This document shows, piece after piece, positions 46,100 through 59,344 of a stretch of 64,000 nt of DNA; position 1 is the stretch's first letter; each line of letters opens with the position of its first letter. Under the pieces are notes generated by a model. That model was given only the letters and a program-made list of their open reading frames with translations, was not told the DNA's origin and searched no databases. A program made the translations under genes and the position numbers. The DNA lies in assembly GCA_037176725.1 (NCBI GenBank), contig JAZBRS010000013.1:7939001-8003000 (forward strand). Reading direction: 5' to 3'. Source of the stretch: Posidonia oceanica (lineage: Eukaryota > Streptophyta > Magnoliopsida > Alismatales > Posidoniaceae).

Positions 46100-49000
46100 C
46101 TCAACTTGAGTTAAAAATGAGAAATTGTTTGTATTCCCAAATAAACAAAACGAAGATATCATACTCCAGCAATAAGTTAATTGTCGGAGTAAGAGCCAGC
46201 AGCCACTGGAGCCAAGGCTCTGAAGCGATTTCAGCAACCTGGGCGAAGGCATCAAGCACAGGAGTGGGGACGTTCACAATTCCAATAGAAGAAGTAATAT
46301 TTTGGGCAGCTTGATCCCAGTCTTGCTGCATATGGTGAATGGCTTGAGAGAGAACTGCGGAATCTTGTCTTGTGAGGAGAGAATCTACCCAAGAAGTTAG
46401 CATAGATATAATCTGAAAGACTAACGAAATAGAATTTCTACAATTGTTCTTAATGATCTTAGAATTCCGATTCAGCCAAAGACACCATATGATTGCCAAG
46501 ACCAACATATTCCAAGATCTCTTGCATAAATTAAATTTCACCCAAGAGAACAAAGTAAACATCTGACCAATATTCATATTATCCAAGCTAGAAGAATTTT
46601 GCAAAAAGAAGGTCAACACCCCCTTAGCCACGAAACAATGAAGAAAAATATGTCTTGAAGATTCTACAGTACACCCACAAAAGACACAACCAATATATCT
46701 TACCCAACCTTTATTAGCTAGATTCTCTTTAGACAAAATCTTATCATGAATTATCAGCAAAGTAAATACTTTTATCTTAAGCGGGGCCTTACATTTCCAA
46801 ATATCCCTTGCATGTAGTGCCCTAAGACCTCCATTATTCAATAAAGCATAACATGATTTAACAGAATATATCTTATTGGAAGAAACTGACCAAGAAATAG
46901 AATCCCTATCTGGTTCAGAACAAGGGATTCCAAGATGGCATTGAAATTCAGCAATTGATGAAAAAATTTATGTGCTATTGGGGAATTGGGATCAAAAGGC
47001 TTGAATAGATTTATGTCATTTCTTCTGAATTTAGAAAATAATCTAACCACTGTAAACTTCTTACCCACTGCTAAATCATATAAATCCGGCAGAGAGTATT
47101 TAAGGGCCATGCCATCTGCCCATTTGTTTTCTCAGAAAATAGCAGATTCCCCATTGTTAATATTGAAACTTGAGAATGCACTGAAAATAGGAAAGCAACT
47201 TCTGAACTCCTGCCACAGAGGAAAGCTATTGCAAGAAGATACATTAAGTAATGCGCCAGACTCAAATTTTGAAAAATATCTGCTTCTTATCAAATCAGGC
47301 CATTTAAGGTGAGAATCATGATCAAATAATTGCCATAGCAGCTTGCACTTTATTGCAGAATTAAAATTCCTCAAGTTGACAATACCCAGGCCATCCTGAT
47401 TTTTATCCCTACATATGTTTTTCCATTTAGCTAGGCAATAGCCTTGAGAGGAACCAGATTGAGATTTCCACAAGAATCTACGTCTAATTTTATCCAGTTC
47501 CCGTTCAACCTTGATAGGGAAGTGAAGAACAGAGAGATAATAAGTAGGTATGGCATTAAGGACAGAATTGACAAGTGTAAGCCTACCACCTAGAGATAGA
47601 AGATTTGCCTTCCAGGTGTCTAATTTTGAGGTGAACTTATCCATAACAGGAGCCCAATCCTTGAAAGATGCTTTTTTGAAATGCAAAGGTAATCCAAGAT
47701 ATCTGATAGGGAGAGGCTGAGAAGCAGCCCAGAATGTTACTGAGGTGTAGGAGTAGGTTGTCAGGCACACCCATCCCTGAGATAGAAGATTTATCAAAGT
47801 TTATTTTTAAACCAGAGCATGCTTGAAAGCAGCATAGCACCCTTTTGAGGTTTGTCACCCCTTCAATAGAGGAGGTAAGAAAAATCACAGTGTCACTGCA
47901 TATTGTATGTTCACGACAGAAGGCCCTGAATGAGGAAATTGAATGCCACTAAAGAGATTATTCTCTGCCCCTAACGCAAGCATTCTATTTAAAATGTGAG
48001 TGGCAACAATGACTAGCAATGAGGACAGGGGGTCTTCCTGTCTGAGTCCATTGGAGGAGCTGAAAAAACCTTTAGGGGATCCATTTATCAACATAGAGAA
48101 CTTAGCTGTAGAGATGCACATATTAATCCATTGTATCCATTTTTCCCCACAGCCAAGACCTTTGAGGGTGGAGGTAAGAAAATCCCAATTGACATTATCA
48201 AACGCCTTCTCGAAGTCAAGCTTCAGGAGCAAACCAGGAGTTCAAGAGGAATGCAAAAAATTAAGTGTCTCCTGAGTAACCAAAAAACATCGCTGATACT
48301 ACGCCCAGGCAGGAAAGCACACTAAGATGCATCCAAGATGGAGTTTAGAATAGGACTAAATCGAGTTGCTAGATACTTGGAAAATATTTTGTAGCTACTA
48401 TTTAAAAGGCTAATAGGCCTGAAGTCTTGAATCCTCTCAGCATTTGATTTTTTGGGAATCAAGGTGATGAAGGTTTGATTGATACTTCTAAGAGAAGAGC
48501 AATCCTCAGAAATGAATAAATAATCAAACATCTGGAGAATATCTCCTTTGATATCTTCCCAGAAATGTTGAAAGAAACATAAGGGAAATCCATCTAGGCC
48601 AGGAGACTTTCTCCTGGGAGAGAGAAGATACTCTTTCTAACTTCATCTACTAAAAAGGATAGTTCCAAAATAGATGGGTTTGGGATCTTCAATGGAAGAA
48701 GGTAATCCCAATCGAAATTCACTGATGGACACTTTGGTTTGTTGAACAGTGAAAAGAAAAACTGTTCTAAGGATCTACGGATAACCACCAAAGATTCAGT
48801 GTGGGTGTCATTTATAAGAAGGGAGGAAATGGAGTTAAACCTTCTTCTACCATTAGCAATTTTGTGGAAAAAGAAAGTATTTAGGTCTCCTTCCTTGAGC
48901 CATTGGATTCTAGATCTTTGCTTCCAATAAATTTCCTGTTCTAGGAGGATATTATGATGCTGCCTCCTCAGATCTTGCTTTCTATGCCATAAATGAAAGG

Positions 49001-49961
49001 GTAGAGGGCAAGATTCAGCGTGGATATCAATTTCAAGAATCGAAGTCTCAATATCCTGAAGCTTAATGCTTCAGTTCCTAGTTCTATCAGGGGTCCATGC
49101 TTTAATTGATTTTTTCATATCTTTTAGCATATGTGCCATCTTATCAATTGGATTGGCAGATGAAATAAAAGATGAGATACGATTTTTTATAAAAGTATCA
49201 AAACCATCCAAAAGAAACCAAGATCTATAAAATTTGAAAGGGAAAGGCCCCCAACCTGGCGAAATAGTGTCAAGATAGATAGGAATATGATCTGAGATTG
49301 TTCTAAACTTCCCAGAACAGATAGATTTAGGATATTTGGTTTCGCAATTAGGTGATACAAGAAATCGATCAAGCTTGACCATAATGGCAGATTCTTGAAA
49401 ATTTGACCAAATGAATTTTCAATTATTAGGTGAGAAATCAATGAGTCTTGCAGAGGCAATGAAGTCATTAAAGTTTGCCATGCTAGGAGAAATTCCCACT
49501 CTACTGGAATACTCATGGGAAAACCTAGTGATATTGAAGTCCCCACCAATCACCCAATTTCCTCCCATCAGATGAATGAGTTGTCTAAGCTCCTCAATAA
49601 AAGCCGCCTTGAGATTTGAGGTACATGGACCATAAACCCCAGTCAGCCACCATTCAAAATTATTTAGAGAATTTTTGAATTTAACAGAAAGGGAGAAAGA
49701 TCCCACATGAGAAGCCAAAATGGATACAGTCTTATCATCCCAACCAATTAGAATGCCCCCAGAGGCTCCTTGAGAAGGTAAAATTTCCCACTGTGAGAGC
49801 CTACCTCCCCCAATATTACAAAGGAGGAAGCGAGAGCAAAGTTCAACTTTGGTCTCGCACAGAATTAAAAAATTAACCTTAAATCTCCTAATAATGTTCC
49901 TAGCCTCTCTACGTTTAATACCATTGCCCAGCCCCCTGATGTTCCAAGAGAGAATGATCAT
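46100..49961 (-). pseudogene. LINE ORF2 (endonuclease, reverse transcriptase, zinc-binding), frameshifted
   Basis: Starts ATG at 49961. AP-type endonuclease: MIILSWNIRGLGNG, LILCETKVE, TGVYGP, GGDFNITRF. Reverse transcriptase: FITLIPKK and DFRPISLLN (48531-48322), LKLDFEKAFDNVNWDFL and GLRQEDPLSS (48232-47885), and the GLPLHFKKA and LGGRLTLVNSVL segments (47797-47132). The C-terminal zf-RVT domain at 46841-46101 reads WKCKAPLKIKVFTLL, CVFCG, SSRHIFLHC. Roughly eight frame changes or stops occur. The YADD motif has lost two bases (at about 47900): TATGCA is followed directly by GTGACACTGTG, so the catalytic site is destroyed. Confidence 0.9.
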
Positions 49962-52900
49962 TAAAAATTTGTGGAAACACTAAGAGCCCTGAAGAGCTCA
50001 ATACAAGCAGACATATTCCCCAGATTAACTGGAGGCAAAGATTGCTGAGAGCGAACTGTATTTAAAAAACTTTCAGCCTCTAATTGAGTATTAAAAGATA
50101 AACCAATTTTAGAGCAAAAAGTACAGAAATCATCGTAAGATTCCCAAGTAAGTACAAAGTTTGCCAAATCTAGAACATCCGAAGTAGAATCTGTCCCCGA
50201 GGAAGATGGGGACAACGGGATGTTCAGCCTGGAGGGACACTGAGAGAGATTAATCAAAGATCTCGATAAAGTAGAGGGAAAATGATTCACCATACCTATA
50301 TTAGTATGCGGGGACGGAACATGCATCGGCCTAGAGATCGGCCCCACCTCACCTAGTTCATCCTCTTCTATACTGTTCATATATGCCAAGACTTTTTTGA
50401 GCTTTTCCTTGTTGGATTTCCTCGCTTTGATCTCCACAGTCACAAATTGCATCATGGCATCAGACAAGGCAGTATCCCTAGAGGTAAATAGGACCGGAGT
50501 GAAGGATGGGACCGGGAAGTGAGTAACAGAGGCACGGGGTTCCATCGCCGCAGCCGTGTTCATAACAACCGCAGCCTCCGTCAACCCCGAGGAGCCAGAA
50601 GTGGCCCTCCGAGAGACAGACAGAGGCGGAACCCTAGGAGAAGGATCAACCTGAGAAACCGACTTAGGTAAAAGCCCCTCGAATTTAGACACTGTTGGGG
50701 CGGAAAGGATTGTTTCCTAGAGTTCATAGGAGAACTCGACGATTGTTTCCCAGAATCTCGACCTTGCCCAGAGGACCGATTCCAGACTAGCTTCCCTAAG
50801 TTAGAGGCCCTATGAACATTGTCACTCTTCCAATTTTTCTGACTTTTGAAAACCCTCCCCGATTGTTTGCGGGTTCCTTTGTGAGAGGAAGTGCCCATAG
50901 ATAAGGGGGGGCCACTCCAAGCAGAGGAGGAGGAAGGGCAAAGATCCCACCTACTGCAAAAGCGAATAGGGAAAACTTGTCTAGAAAAAGCGAAGTACTT
51001 GATATCCGGAAGGTCCTTCCCCAAGTGTAGCCGGATCTTAAGCCTAGCAAACCCTAAAAACTTGACATTCTCCAGGCTAAGGTCAACTTCCAGTAGGTCC
51101 GCAAATTCCCCCAACATCCTATGAAAAGAATCTACATTCCAGAGATGGTGAGGGATACCTTCTAGACGAATCCAGAAGCCCTCATCCCTGAGAGTGAAGA
51201 CAGAGCTGGAGTTGGGAAACCACGGCATAAATGACGCTGGTAAGGACACCAAGGAAGACCCAAAAGACTTGAAGGCTTCATCCCTAATACATGGAGAAGG
51301 AAACTAAAGAAAAAATTTACCTTTACAAAGTCAAAGATCTCCCAGTCCAAGGTATCGGGCCAAGAGGAGGAGATATGGGCCCCTAAGTCATCCTTAGTAA
51401 TGTGCGACGCTAATGGAGTAACTATAGCACAACAGGAGTAAAAAAGAAACAGGTCACAAGACTCATTTGTGGGGGGAAGAATGATGGGGTGATGTGGAGC
51501 CTGACTCGCCATTACTGAGGAGCAGGGCGTTGGAGAGAAAAATCTGCACACTGCTACAGTATGGTTAGGAGATTTACAACGAAAGCAGAAGCCATTAAAT
51601 TTGCAATAGAATTGAGATGGCCCTGGAGACCACACTTAAAGTACCTACCCGAGTTGGTGCAAAACTGCAATAAAGGATCCTTCTCTCGCTTTCGCGAAAC
51701 CACCTTCCACCTCTCACTATCAGGCAAATTGTTGGCAAGATTGCCTCATCTTGGTTTTGATGATAACAAAATATTTTGTGTTCTAACCATTCTTATTAGG
51801 TTAAGAAAGCATTCTTATAGACCTTGAAAAAGAAGAAGGCGAAATGACTCATGGAGCTTCAATGAAGACTTGAAGACTTGTGTTCAACTCTAAATATGTA
51901 ACTTTTGTAATATGTTTGAGTTGTAATATGTCCTTTATAAAATCCCCAAGAATCATGAAAGAGTGACCTAGTTAACCCTAGAGTACCCTAGGTTAGAAGC
52001 ATTTAGGTCAATGAGCAAGTGGTTCGAGAAAATTTGCAGAAAGCTTCAAAATCATGGAAATGGTGAAATGCAGAATTTTCATGCAAAACGGTATACCGAA
52101 ATTTTACGGTCTACCGAATCAGAGATTTTCAGCATACCAAATTTTTACGGTCTACCGATTTGGTCGTATTTGCTATAACAATTTGAGTTAAAACGGCATA
52201 CCGAAAATTTCGGTTTACCGTTTGACTAGCCGTTTGTGAACGTTGAAAGAGCCGTTAGAGACAAATTTTTACCCATGTTTTCTTATAAATAGGACCCCCA
52301 TTCATCACATAAACACAACACATGATATAAAGCTCCAAGCTACATCATTTTTCAAGTATTCTACTCCTATTTTGTGAGAAAGATTCCCAAAGCAAGAGAG
52401 ATACATTCCCATCCTTTCCACCTTGCCAAAAGAGTTTTGGGAGATATAGAAAAGAGTCAACAGAGTTGTAATCTTCAGTTTTCTTGTGTGAGTTCTTCTC
52501 CAGGAGCGAGAAGGATTATCACGGTTTTTACGGGAGCTTGGCGTAGTCTCGTCAAGGTATACGGCAAGACCTTGGCCCGAAATAAGATCAAAGTTAAGGT
52601 AACTCTCGAGGGGATTTCTCGGGGAGTGGACTAGGCTGGGGTGGCTGAACTACTATAAAATTACTTGTGTATATTTTCATTGCCTCTCATTCTCTTCTAT
52701 GCATGTTTTAGTTTAAACATTCAAATCCATATCTCTATATTTCATTTACTTGCTAATTTGCTTAAAATAGTTAAAGAGTATTTTAAAATCCACACTTATC
52801 CTTTAAATTACTATTCACCCCCTTCTAGTGAAGCCTAGAATCCTAACAACTCACACGAGGGGGATGAAAGTATCTCACTCGTCCAAAAGACCTCGAAGGA

Positions 52901-54634
52901 GAAGGGAAGGAGGAAGGAATAGAAGGAGAAGCTAAAGCAGAGAATCTAGAGACAAAGGATCGATCAAAGTTTGGAATTAAACCCTTGATAGGAGAATAAA
53001 GGGTCGTTGCACAATGAGGGCGAAGGCGGTCAAGAGGCAATCCATCCCGAATCGACTCATTTAATGCCTGACAGCGCCTGCCTGACATGTTAGACCTCGA
53101 GCCACTGAAGTTATGCGTGGGACAAGAAATCCCGTACTCCACCATAAATGTAGGATATAAGACCGCACGAGAATCACGATTCACTGCAGAATATGATCTG
53201 CCAACACCAGAAGTTAACTCACAAACCTCCTCAGACAACGGAAAATCCCCGAGAAAACGATTCAATATACCCGAGTTATCTTCAGAATGGTGGGAGGGAA
53301 AAGAAGAGTCTTCCTCCGCATTAAATGCAGGAAACCCACCCACACGATTTACAGAGTTAACACGATTTCCAATATCACACGAACCGCTACCGCCAAAAGG
53401 TAATACGAAATCCTTCTCAGAAATCGAATCATCCCCAAGATTATTAATATTATTTTTTCCCCCGAATCATCCCGAAGATTACAAATCGAAACATCAAGGA
53501 AAAAATCAGAATAATGAAATGTGTTAATGCAGTAGGACCCAAGGATATTTGAACTGACTGGAGGCAAGATACAGTCGGTGCTGTCAGAGATTCTCCGAAA
53601 AATGAGCCCAGTTTGGTTTGGCTAAATCACTGTTACCGGTCTATCGATCGGCGAGAGAGCCAGAGGGCAAACAAGTCGCCGGCCCGGCGAGAGCGAGTGC
53701 CAAGGGGAAAAAGAGGGCCTTCTGAGGAAGCCATCCCCAAAGTATTCCGCCGGTCATCCTTCTGGCCAGGCGAACAAAAGTCGGCCTTAGAGCTCACTAG
53801 AAAGGAGACATCATCAAAAAACACCGAAGGCCCCTTACGAAGGTCGTTCTGCACAGATTCAGAACAAGAACAACGATCCTCCAAAGGGAACCATCGTTCC
53901 TCGGTGAAATCCCCAGCCGACAAGCCACTCCGGCAAATATTCTCCAGAGGAGAAGAATGTACTGTATCCGCTACAAAGGAGGAGAGTAAAGAGTCCTTCC
54001 AAGCAACCCCAGATGGCTCAGTCCCTGACTGGTCCACCCCCCTGAACTCCAATGGACCAAGATCCAACGGGGGAAGATCCCAAACAAGAGACCTTCTCAA
54101 CAAGGATTGCATTTTCTCAATGGAACGAGGAGCCAGGTCGAGGTCAGGAAGAACAGTCTCCTGGCTACCCCCTACCTCCTGCACCGGAATAGTCTGTGCA
54201 GTAGCCGAACAAATGTTCCCAATGGACAGACCTAGCTCCCCCAAAGGTGTTGTCCGAAAAACCTCCAAATTACCACCATAGAGATCTCGAGTGGGGGACA
54301 AATATTCAGACCCCATACCCTCTACAGAGGTGCTCATTTTTTCCGAGGGCAACAAGGCATCTATCTTCTCAGGAGAACCCAAAAAGGATACCGGCGACCC
54401 CAAAAGAAAAGAAGGTTTCACCAATCGCATAGGGAATTGTTTCATAACCAGCGATCCTTTCAACCGGTGACAGAAGCACTGCCTCCAAAAATCCAGTAGC
54501 TTACCCATCAAAGTCGAAAGCAAAGAACAGAAAAGAAAAGCAGTACCACCAACCTTAGAAGGGTCGAGGCAGCAGAAGAGACAAATACAAACAAAAACAC
54601 AACACACCACCCAAGGAGCAGACAGCAACCCCAC
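49962..54634 (-). pseudogene. LINE ORF1 (nucleic-acid-binding protein), interrupted
   Basis: Four successive pieces: 54634-53633 (333-codon open stretch, Ser/Leu-rich, unknown fold); 53343-52850; after the inserted LTR, 51690-51162, with a knuckle CFRCKSPNHTVAVCR preceded by FNGF; and 51252-49961, with RLEGIPHHLWN, a DUF4283-like segment, and a C-terminal Ser-rich tail. A CCHC knuckle next to a DUF4283-like region is the usual build of plant L1 ORF1. On either side of the LTR the reading ...PPRVS and LPDSERWKVV joins smoothly, so the LTR split one gene. Confidence 0.75.
51730..52848 (+). mobile_element. SIRE-like Copia solo LTR inside the LINE
   Basis: tgttggcaagattgcc ... gaatcctaaca. It has a TATA-like tcttataaatagg near 52282 and a downstream stretch 'ggggatttctcggggagtgg' (52611-52630) that I associate with SIRE/Maximus-type LTRs. 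The region 52080-52240 repeats the palindromic motif cggt..accg about six times. The same LTR family occurs on the minus strand from 62725. No 5-bp target duplication is evident (caaat versus actca). Confidence 0.75.
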
Positions 54635-54916
54635 TGAGAGAGCAGGACGCAGGATCCCTCCCAGAAGCAGGACCCCATCAAGAGATCTGGAAGTAGATCC
54701 CCAGCAAGAGATAAAGATTCCGCCGAGAGAGCAAAGATCCCGCCGAGAGAGTAAAGATCCCGCGAGCAGAAATCAACCCCCACCAACGAGCAGAAAGTCA
54801 GACTCAAGATCCCTCTTACAGGCTTCGCCGAGAGAGCGAAGCAAGGATTCGCTGAGAGAGCGAGAAGAAGAAGTTCTAGAATTCATCTTCTACAGGTGTA
54901 GGAACATCTAGATATT

Positions 54917-56466
54917 GATGCTTTGATCTTTTAATTTGACAGCATCACGTAGAGGAGGTTTATTCCATAGATGGGTTGCACTTCATTATATTTACCCATT
55001 GGAAGTATTTCTTAGGTTTACATAAGAAATATAAGAAAATAATAATTGAATCTAAGCCACATCGCATTTGAACAAAAATGGTAACATTGCTACATATTTT
55101 TATCCCACTAAAATGAGATTAACCATCATATAAATTATGCGCATTACGTTGAAGTTAAGCAAGCAGTCCCTTGGAGAAATATTCAAGAATACCGGCAAGT
55201 GGCATCACAAAATGGAAAATTATTGTTTGATTCCTGTTTCCGTTTGATTGAGGACAACACACTCACCACATGACCAGATAATATTTTAAATAATGAAGAG
55301 TAAGAATATGTCATGGGACGGACGTCTTGATATTTAATTCTTTTAATTAAATTTGCACCACCTTAGTTTTTCTCTAAAAATCCCAAACCAAACTTACCTT
55401 CTGCATCAGAATCTCTATTTAAAGGTCACTTCTGTACTCGCACTCTATGTGGGGGATGTACAAACCGTAAGACTCACAATCCTAATGAAATGGATGAGAC
55501 CATTCCTGATCCATATTCAATATTTCTTTGGGGTTGTGGGTTCACCTAATCGGCCAATCCATATTCATGAGAGTGTCAATGGTGGCTATTCCCTTTCATT
55601 TTTCCAGATAATGACGAAGATGAGCCATCAAGCTCTGCTTTCTGACGTCCGTTGAGTGTTGAGAAGGGCATGAGACGATCAGCATGAGACAACCAATTGG
55701 AAAAGGAAAACCACTTGGGTCAAATGATGTGTATCCTAAATTTCCTACATCATAATCACCATCATCACCCCTACCAGCCTCAGGAATGCAGGCGTGAGAG
55801 TAGTTGGAAGACGGCAACTGGAACGAATAAAAAATAGAAAGGGGGGCCCTGTTCTATTCTTTTTGGTTTGTGTTCGCTTTGAGATGGATTTGGAAGCAAA
55901 ATTGAACAAGGAACCACAAGGAGCTGGGAAAATGATGAGAAAATGGAAGGAAAAGGGTGTAAAGAGAGGAGGACGAAATATGTTGGAAGTAGAGGTAAAG
56001 GTGGAAGGCAACGATTGTCATTGCCAAACAAAAAGAACCGTTTCAAATGCATAAAAATAGTTGTTGGCATGTGCAGATCCAAACACAATCACATCCCAGA
56101 GATCACAGCACATGGAGGCTCCCTCTCTAAAGTTTAAACTAACTAAATTCGGATGCACACAACCAATTAAAGATGAAAGTGCAGAAACAGCAGCACAAAC
56201 AGTGGGGATCGGAAAGGCATGCTAAAATCATGTACATGAGGTTTTCTTTACTCTCAGCACATGTGGTTTTCATTTACATGTTACAGTCATGAAGATTTTG
56301 TGTTCGGTATGGTAGATTCCAACAGATACTGTTTGTCAGCTTCTTCTTCTTCTTCTGGTGGTTCTTGTTCTTCTTTCTGGCCAGGCAGGTTTAGCCTGTC
56401 TGGCTGTGTCTCTTCCATCTGTATATTAAGCTAAAAGAAAATTACAGTGGAAGGAAGCTTGGGGGT
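54917..56466. other. Intergenic and 3' UTR side of the MORN gene
   Basis: No gene or transposon supported. Open frames here on both strands are short and unlike known proteins. The last ~250 bp (with a (CTT)n run near 56340) probably include the MORN gene 3' UTR. Confidence 0.5.
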
Positions 56467-58893
56467 TTACACGTCCAAGTTGCAGTACTTCCCATCTATT
56501 CGATTTTGAACAGCTTTGATCGCTGCGACTCGTGCTGCAGTGGCAGCCCTGTTTGCGGCTGCCACGGCCTTGTCCACTCGTTCATCTAACTTGGGAATTA
56601 GAAGAGCATTTGCTTCTGCCTTTCTAGCAGCCTGAACAATGAAATGTGAATGAAATTGAATTTGAGAATTAGATTGTAAAACTTACAACAAGGTGGAAGT
56701 ACAAGAACTGTCTATGCTTCTTTACCTGAACAACACGCTGGACCGCATCACTTGTCGGAGGATGGGGAGTCTTTAGGACACCGCAGTCCCACTCTCCAGA
56801 TCTTGTATCACCGTTTCGGAAAATATACGACCCAAATCCCTGCTTCCGGCCTTCATGCCAGGAACCTTCATAACAGTGGCCATTTGCGAAGTGATAGACC
56901 CCAAAACCATGGATCTTATCACCAAAATATTCTCCAGCATATCTATCGCCATTTCTGCAGCAAAAAAAAACACAGTTGCGTGAATTTATTAAGCTGCAAT
57001 GCAATCCATGTAACAGACATAACAGCATTTGAAAAATAATAAATACATACAATTTTGATGATAACAACAACCTTTGGCTCATGTGATTGATAGGCAGTTA
57101 ATTACTCCTAGCTGATCAAGTCAGTCTTCATGAAAAGACATAAAAGTAGATAACTTATCCTAGTAAATATAAGCTACAGAGAGAACCTCATCAATACTGA
57201 TATTTTATTTATCAGGCCTTGTACCGCTATCAAATATTAAGCATAAAGATGGTTTTTCATTATTGTCACGCTAGGGTTAAGTTCTTTCAATTCAACCTTG
57301 CAAAAACAGGAAAAGGCAGCCTTCGGAATATAGTGAAATCAAAAGCAACTCTCATCAAAAGATGAACAAAGGTTGAACTTTGAACCACAAGCCAGAAGCA
57401 TGAAAGCAGCGAAAGGTCATTATTGCAATACATTTCACGTAGGAATTTTCCAAATTTATCTAATCAACTATACTAGATTATGAAAAGTAGACAAGAGTTT
57501 CATGAAACTTCACTGTTTTCTCAGGCAAAGGAGCTACAAGAATTAACAAGAAAATGAGACTGTGATTCTGAAAGAATTGGAGATGATAATGCCCTGAAAG
57601 TGGCTGGTCCCAAAGGGAATTAAAGAGAGCGATTACAAGGAAACTAAATAGAAGAAACAGTCCACAAAGAAAAAAAAAAAAAAAGGAATAAAAATCATGT
57701 CCTTAGAAATGCAGGTTTCCCTAGAGTCTAATAAATTCTTTGACCAATTCACCGCTGCCCTACCAATTCCAGTACTAAATAAAGAGAAAATAAAAATGAA
57801 CTTCCTGATACAAAACACCACCAAGGACAAATCCCCACAAAACAGCCAAAGCAGACAAATTTCCTTACAATCACAAGGTTCTCCCAAACATCAGCAGCAA
57901 ACATCTCCTTTTTCTCAACTTCAAGTGTTCATCTCAAACAAAATCAAACCAAACAGATCAAATTCCTCATGTAAACAAACCAGCAGGAAAAAAAAAAACA
58001 ACAAGAACACCAGGAATTCACCTGAAATGGTAGCACCCAAGCCCATGCTTGACTCCACACCTGAACCCCCCAACAAAACAGCTCCCATCAGAGCAGCTCT
58101 GAACACCAACCCCATGGCTCTGCCCATTCACCCACTCCCCAGAATAGCTATCACCAGTATAGAACCGATATACCCCGAACCCGTGCCGCAGCCCCTGCTG
58201 GTACTGCCCGCGATACCGGCTCCCCCTCGACCAGCTTTCTATCCCATACCCATCATACCTCCCATCAACCCAATCCCCTTCGTACCTCCCATTCCCAAAG
58301 TAACTGTAAACCCCACTCCCATTGCACCTCCCCTTGTGAAACTCCCCCTCGTAGTAGTCCCCATTACCGTAGAACTCGACTCCTTCCCTCACAATCCTGT
58401 TCCCACCGCCGCCATTGCCCTTCTCCTTCTTGACGGCCCCCTCACCGTCGCCGATGAACCACTCCACCGAACCACCTGCCCGCATCCCCCTGGAAGCCCC
58501 CAATCTCAGGACTTTCGACCTCCACCCGAGGACGGATGCGGCGGCGAGGACGCCGAGGACGAGGACGAGGTTGGTGGAGGTGGGAATCTCGCCCCGGAGG
58601 TAAAAGAAGAGGAAGGAGCCGACGAAGGAGAGGGAGAAGAAGGAGATGGGTAGGAAAGGGAGGACGGAGTTGGAACAGCAGCAGCAATAGGAGGAGTAGG
58701 AGGAGGAGGAGGAGGAGAAGGGTGTGGTGGATCGGTTCCTGGAGTAAATGGGTTTGTGTGTCTTGCTGTTGTCGTCAGAGGAGTGGCTTCCGGCGTCCTC
58801 CTCGTCGACGGCGGAGAGGCTGGTGATGGATTTGGTCGTTGGCGACCGGAGGAGGGACGACGACGTTCTCGTTAGCTTCACCGGCCCTTCCAT
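56467..58893 (-). CDS. MORN-repeat membrane protein (At1g77660/MRF1-like), 3 exons, 421 aa
   Basis: Exon 1 is 58893-58022 (ATG, 290 codons plus 2 nt, donor AG|gtgaat). Exon 2 is 56954-56726 (acceptor ctgcag, donor cag|gtaaag). Exon 3 is 56631-56467 (acceptor ttgttcag, TAA stop). Phases agree and give 290+77+54 residues. The N-terminal ~60 residues are Ser-rich and polar. Residues ~70-125 hold a poly-Ser/Tyr/Cys stretch and two hydrophobic segments (LPISFFSLSFVGSFLFFYL; LVLVLGVLAAASVLGW), likely membrane spans. Seven or so MORN repeats follow (pattern Y.GE...G...G.G.Y...G), e.g. YYEGEFHKGRCNGSGVYSY and RYAGEYFGDKIHGFGVYHF. The C-terminus is an Ala/Lys-rich helix (AARKAEANALL, KAVAAANRAATAARVAAIKA). 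Plant relatives are misnamed 'histone H3K4 methyltransferase SET7/9 family' because of the MORN repeats; there is no SET domain. MRF1 has been tied to flowering time. The frame is intact. Confidence 0.92.
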
Positions 58894-59082
58894 TCTTCTG
58901 GGTCTTCTTCTTCTTCTTCTTCTGGGTCTCCTTCTTCTTATGGGTATGTCAGAAATCGAAGAATCGTGCTTTCTGGAGGGAAAAGAGATTCGGGATTCTG
59001 GAAAAGATACGGAAAAGGGAAGGCTGGAGAAAGTGGATGGAAGAAACCAGGAGAAATCAAATGCTATTTATGGGGAAATTTT

Positions 59083-59100
59083 AGAGAGAGAGAGGGGTGG

Positions 59101-59136
<36 letters not shown>
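59083..59136. repeat. (GA)n microsatellite in the MORN gene 5' region
   Basis: An uninterrupted gagaga run flanked by imperfect purine-rich sequence to 59160. It lies about 190-240 bp upstream of the MORN ATG (TC-rich on the coding strand), a common arrangement in plant 5' UTRs. Confidence 0.85.
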
Positions 59137-59139
<3 letters not shown>

Positions 59140-59344
59140 AGAGGAAGAGAATTGGAGGAGGAAGGCACGGGGAAGGGGATGAATTTATATGCAACCCCAC
59201 TTCGTTTTGATTGGTTGCAGGTGAAGGTTCAGCGTTCATTTCAGTGTTCAAATGCCAAGTTTTTTAAAGAAAAGGAGTTGGGAGAAGATATGAGTCTGCA
59301 AAAGTGCTTCTGAAAAAAGCATCTCCAATATATCATATATTGAG

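Larger units (their letters stand above)
45941..54899 (-). mobile_element. Full-length L1-type LINE, inactive
   Basis: Flanked by an exact 17-bp target duplication, aggaacatctagatatt, at 45924-45940 and 54900-54916. The minus-strand 3' end carries a short poly(A) tail (T run after 45940). Order on the minus strand: 5' UTR with gccgagagagcaaagatcc-type repeats (54710-54860), ORF1 (54634 to about 49961), ORF2 (49961 to about 46100). Both ORFs are frameshifted. A SIRE-like LTR (51730-52848) is inserted in ORF1. Confidence 0.92.

Noticed and set aside
53613..54281. 222-codon plus-strand open frame
   Set aside because: Antisense shadow of the 333-codon LINE ORF1 piece at 53633-54634.
57697..58653. 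318-codon proline-rich open frame on the plus strand
   Set aside because: It is the exact antisense of MORN exon 1, whose reading is supported by repeats, splice phases and family length. The proline richness is the mirror of Gly-rich MORN codons.
58536..58826. Arginine-rich plus-strand frame
   Set aside because: Antisense of the Ser/Leu-rich N-terminal part of the MORN protein.
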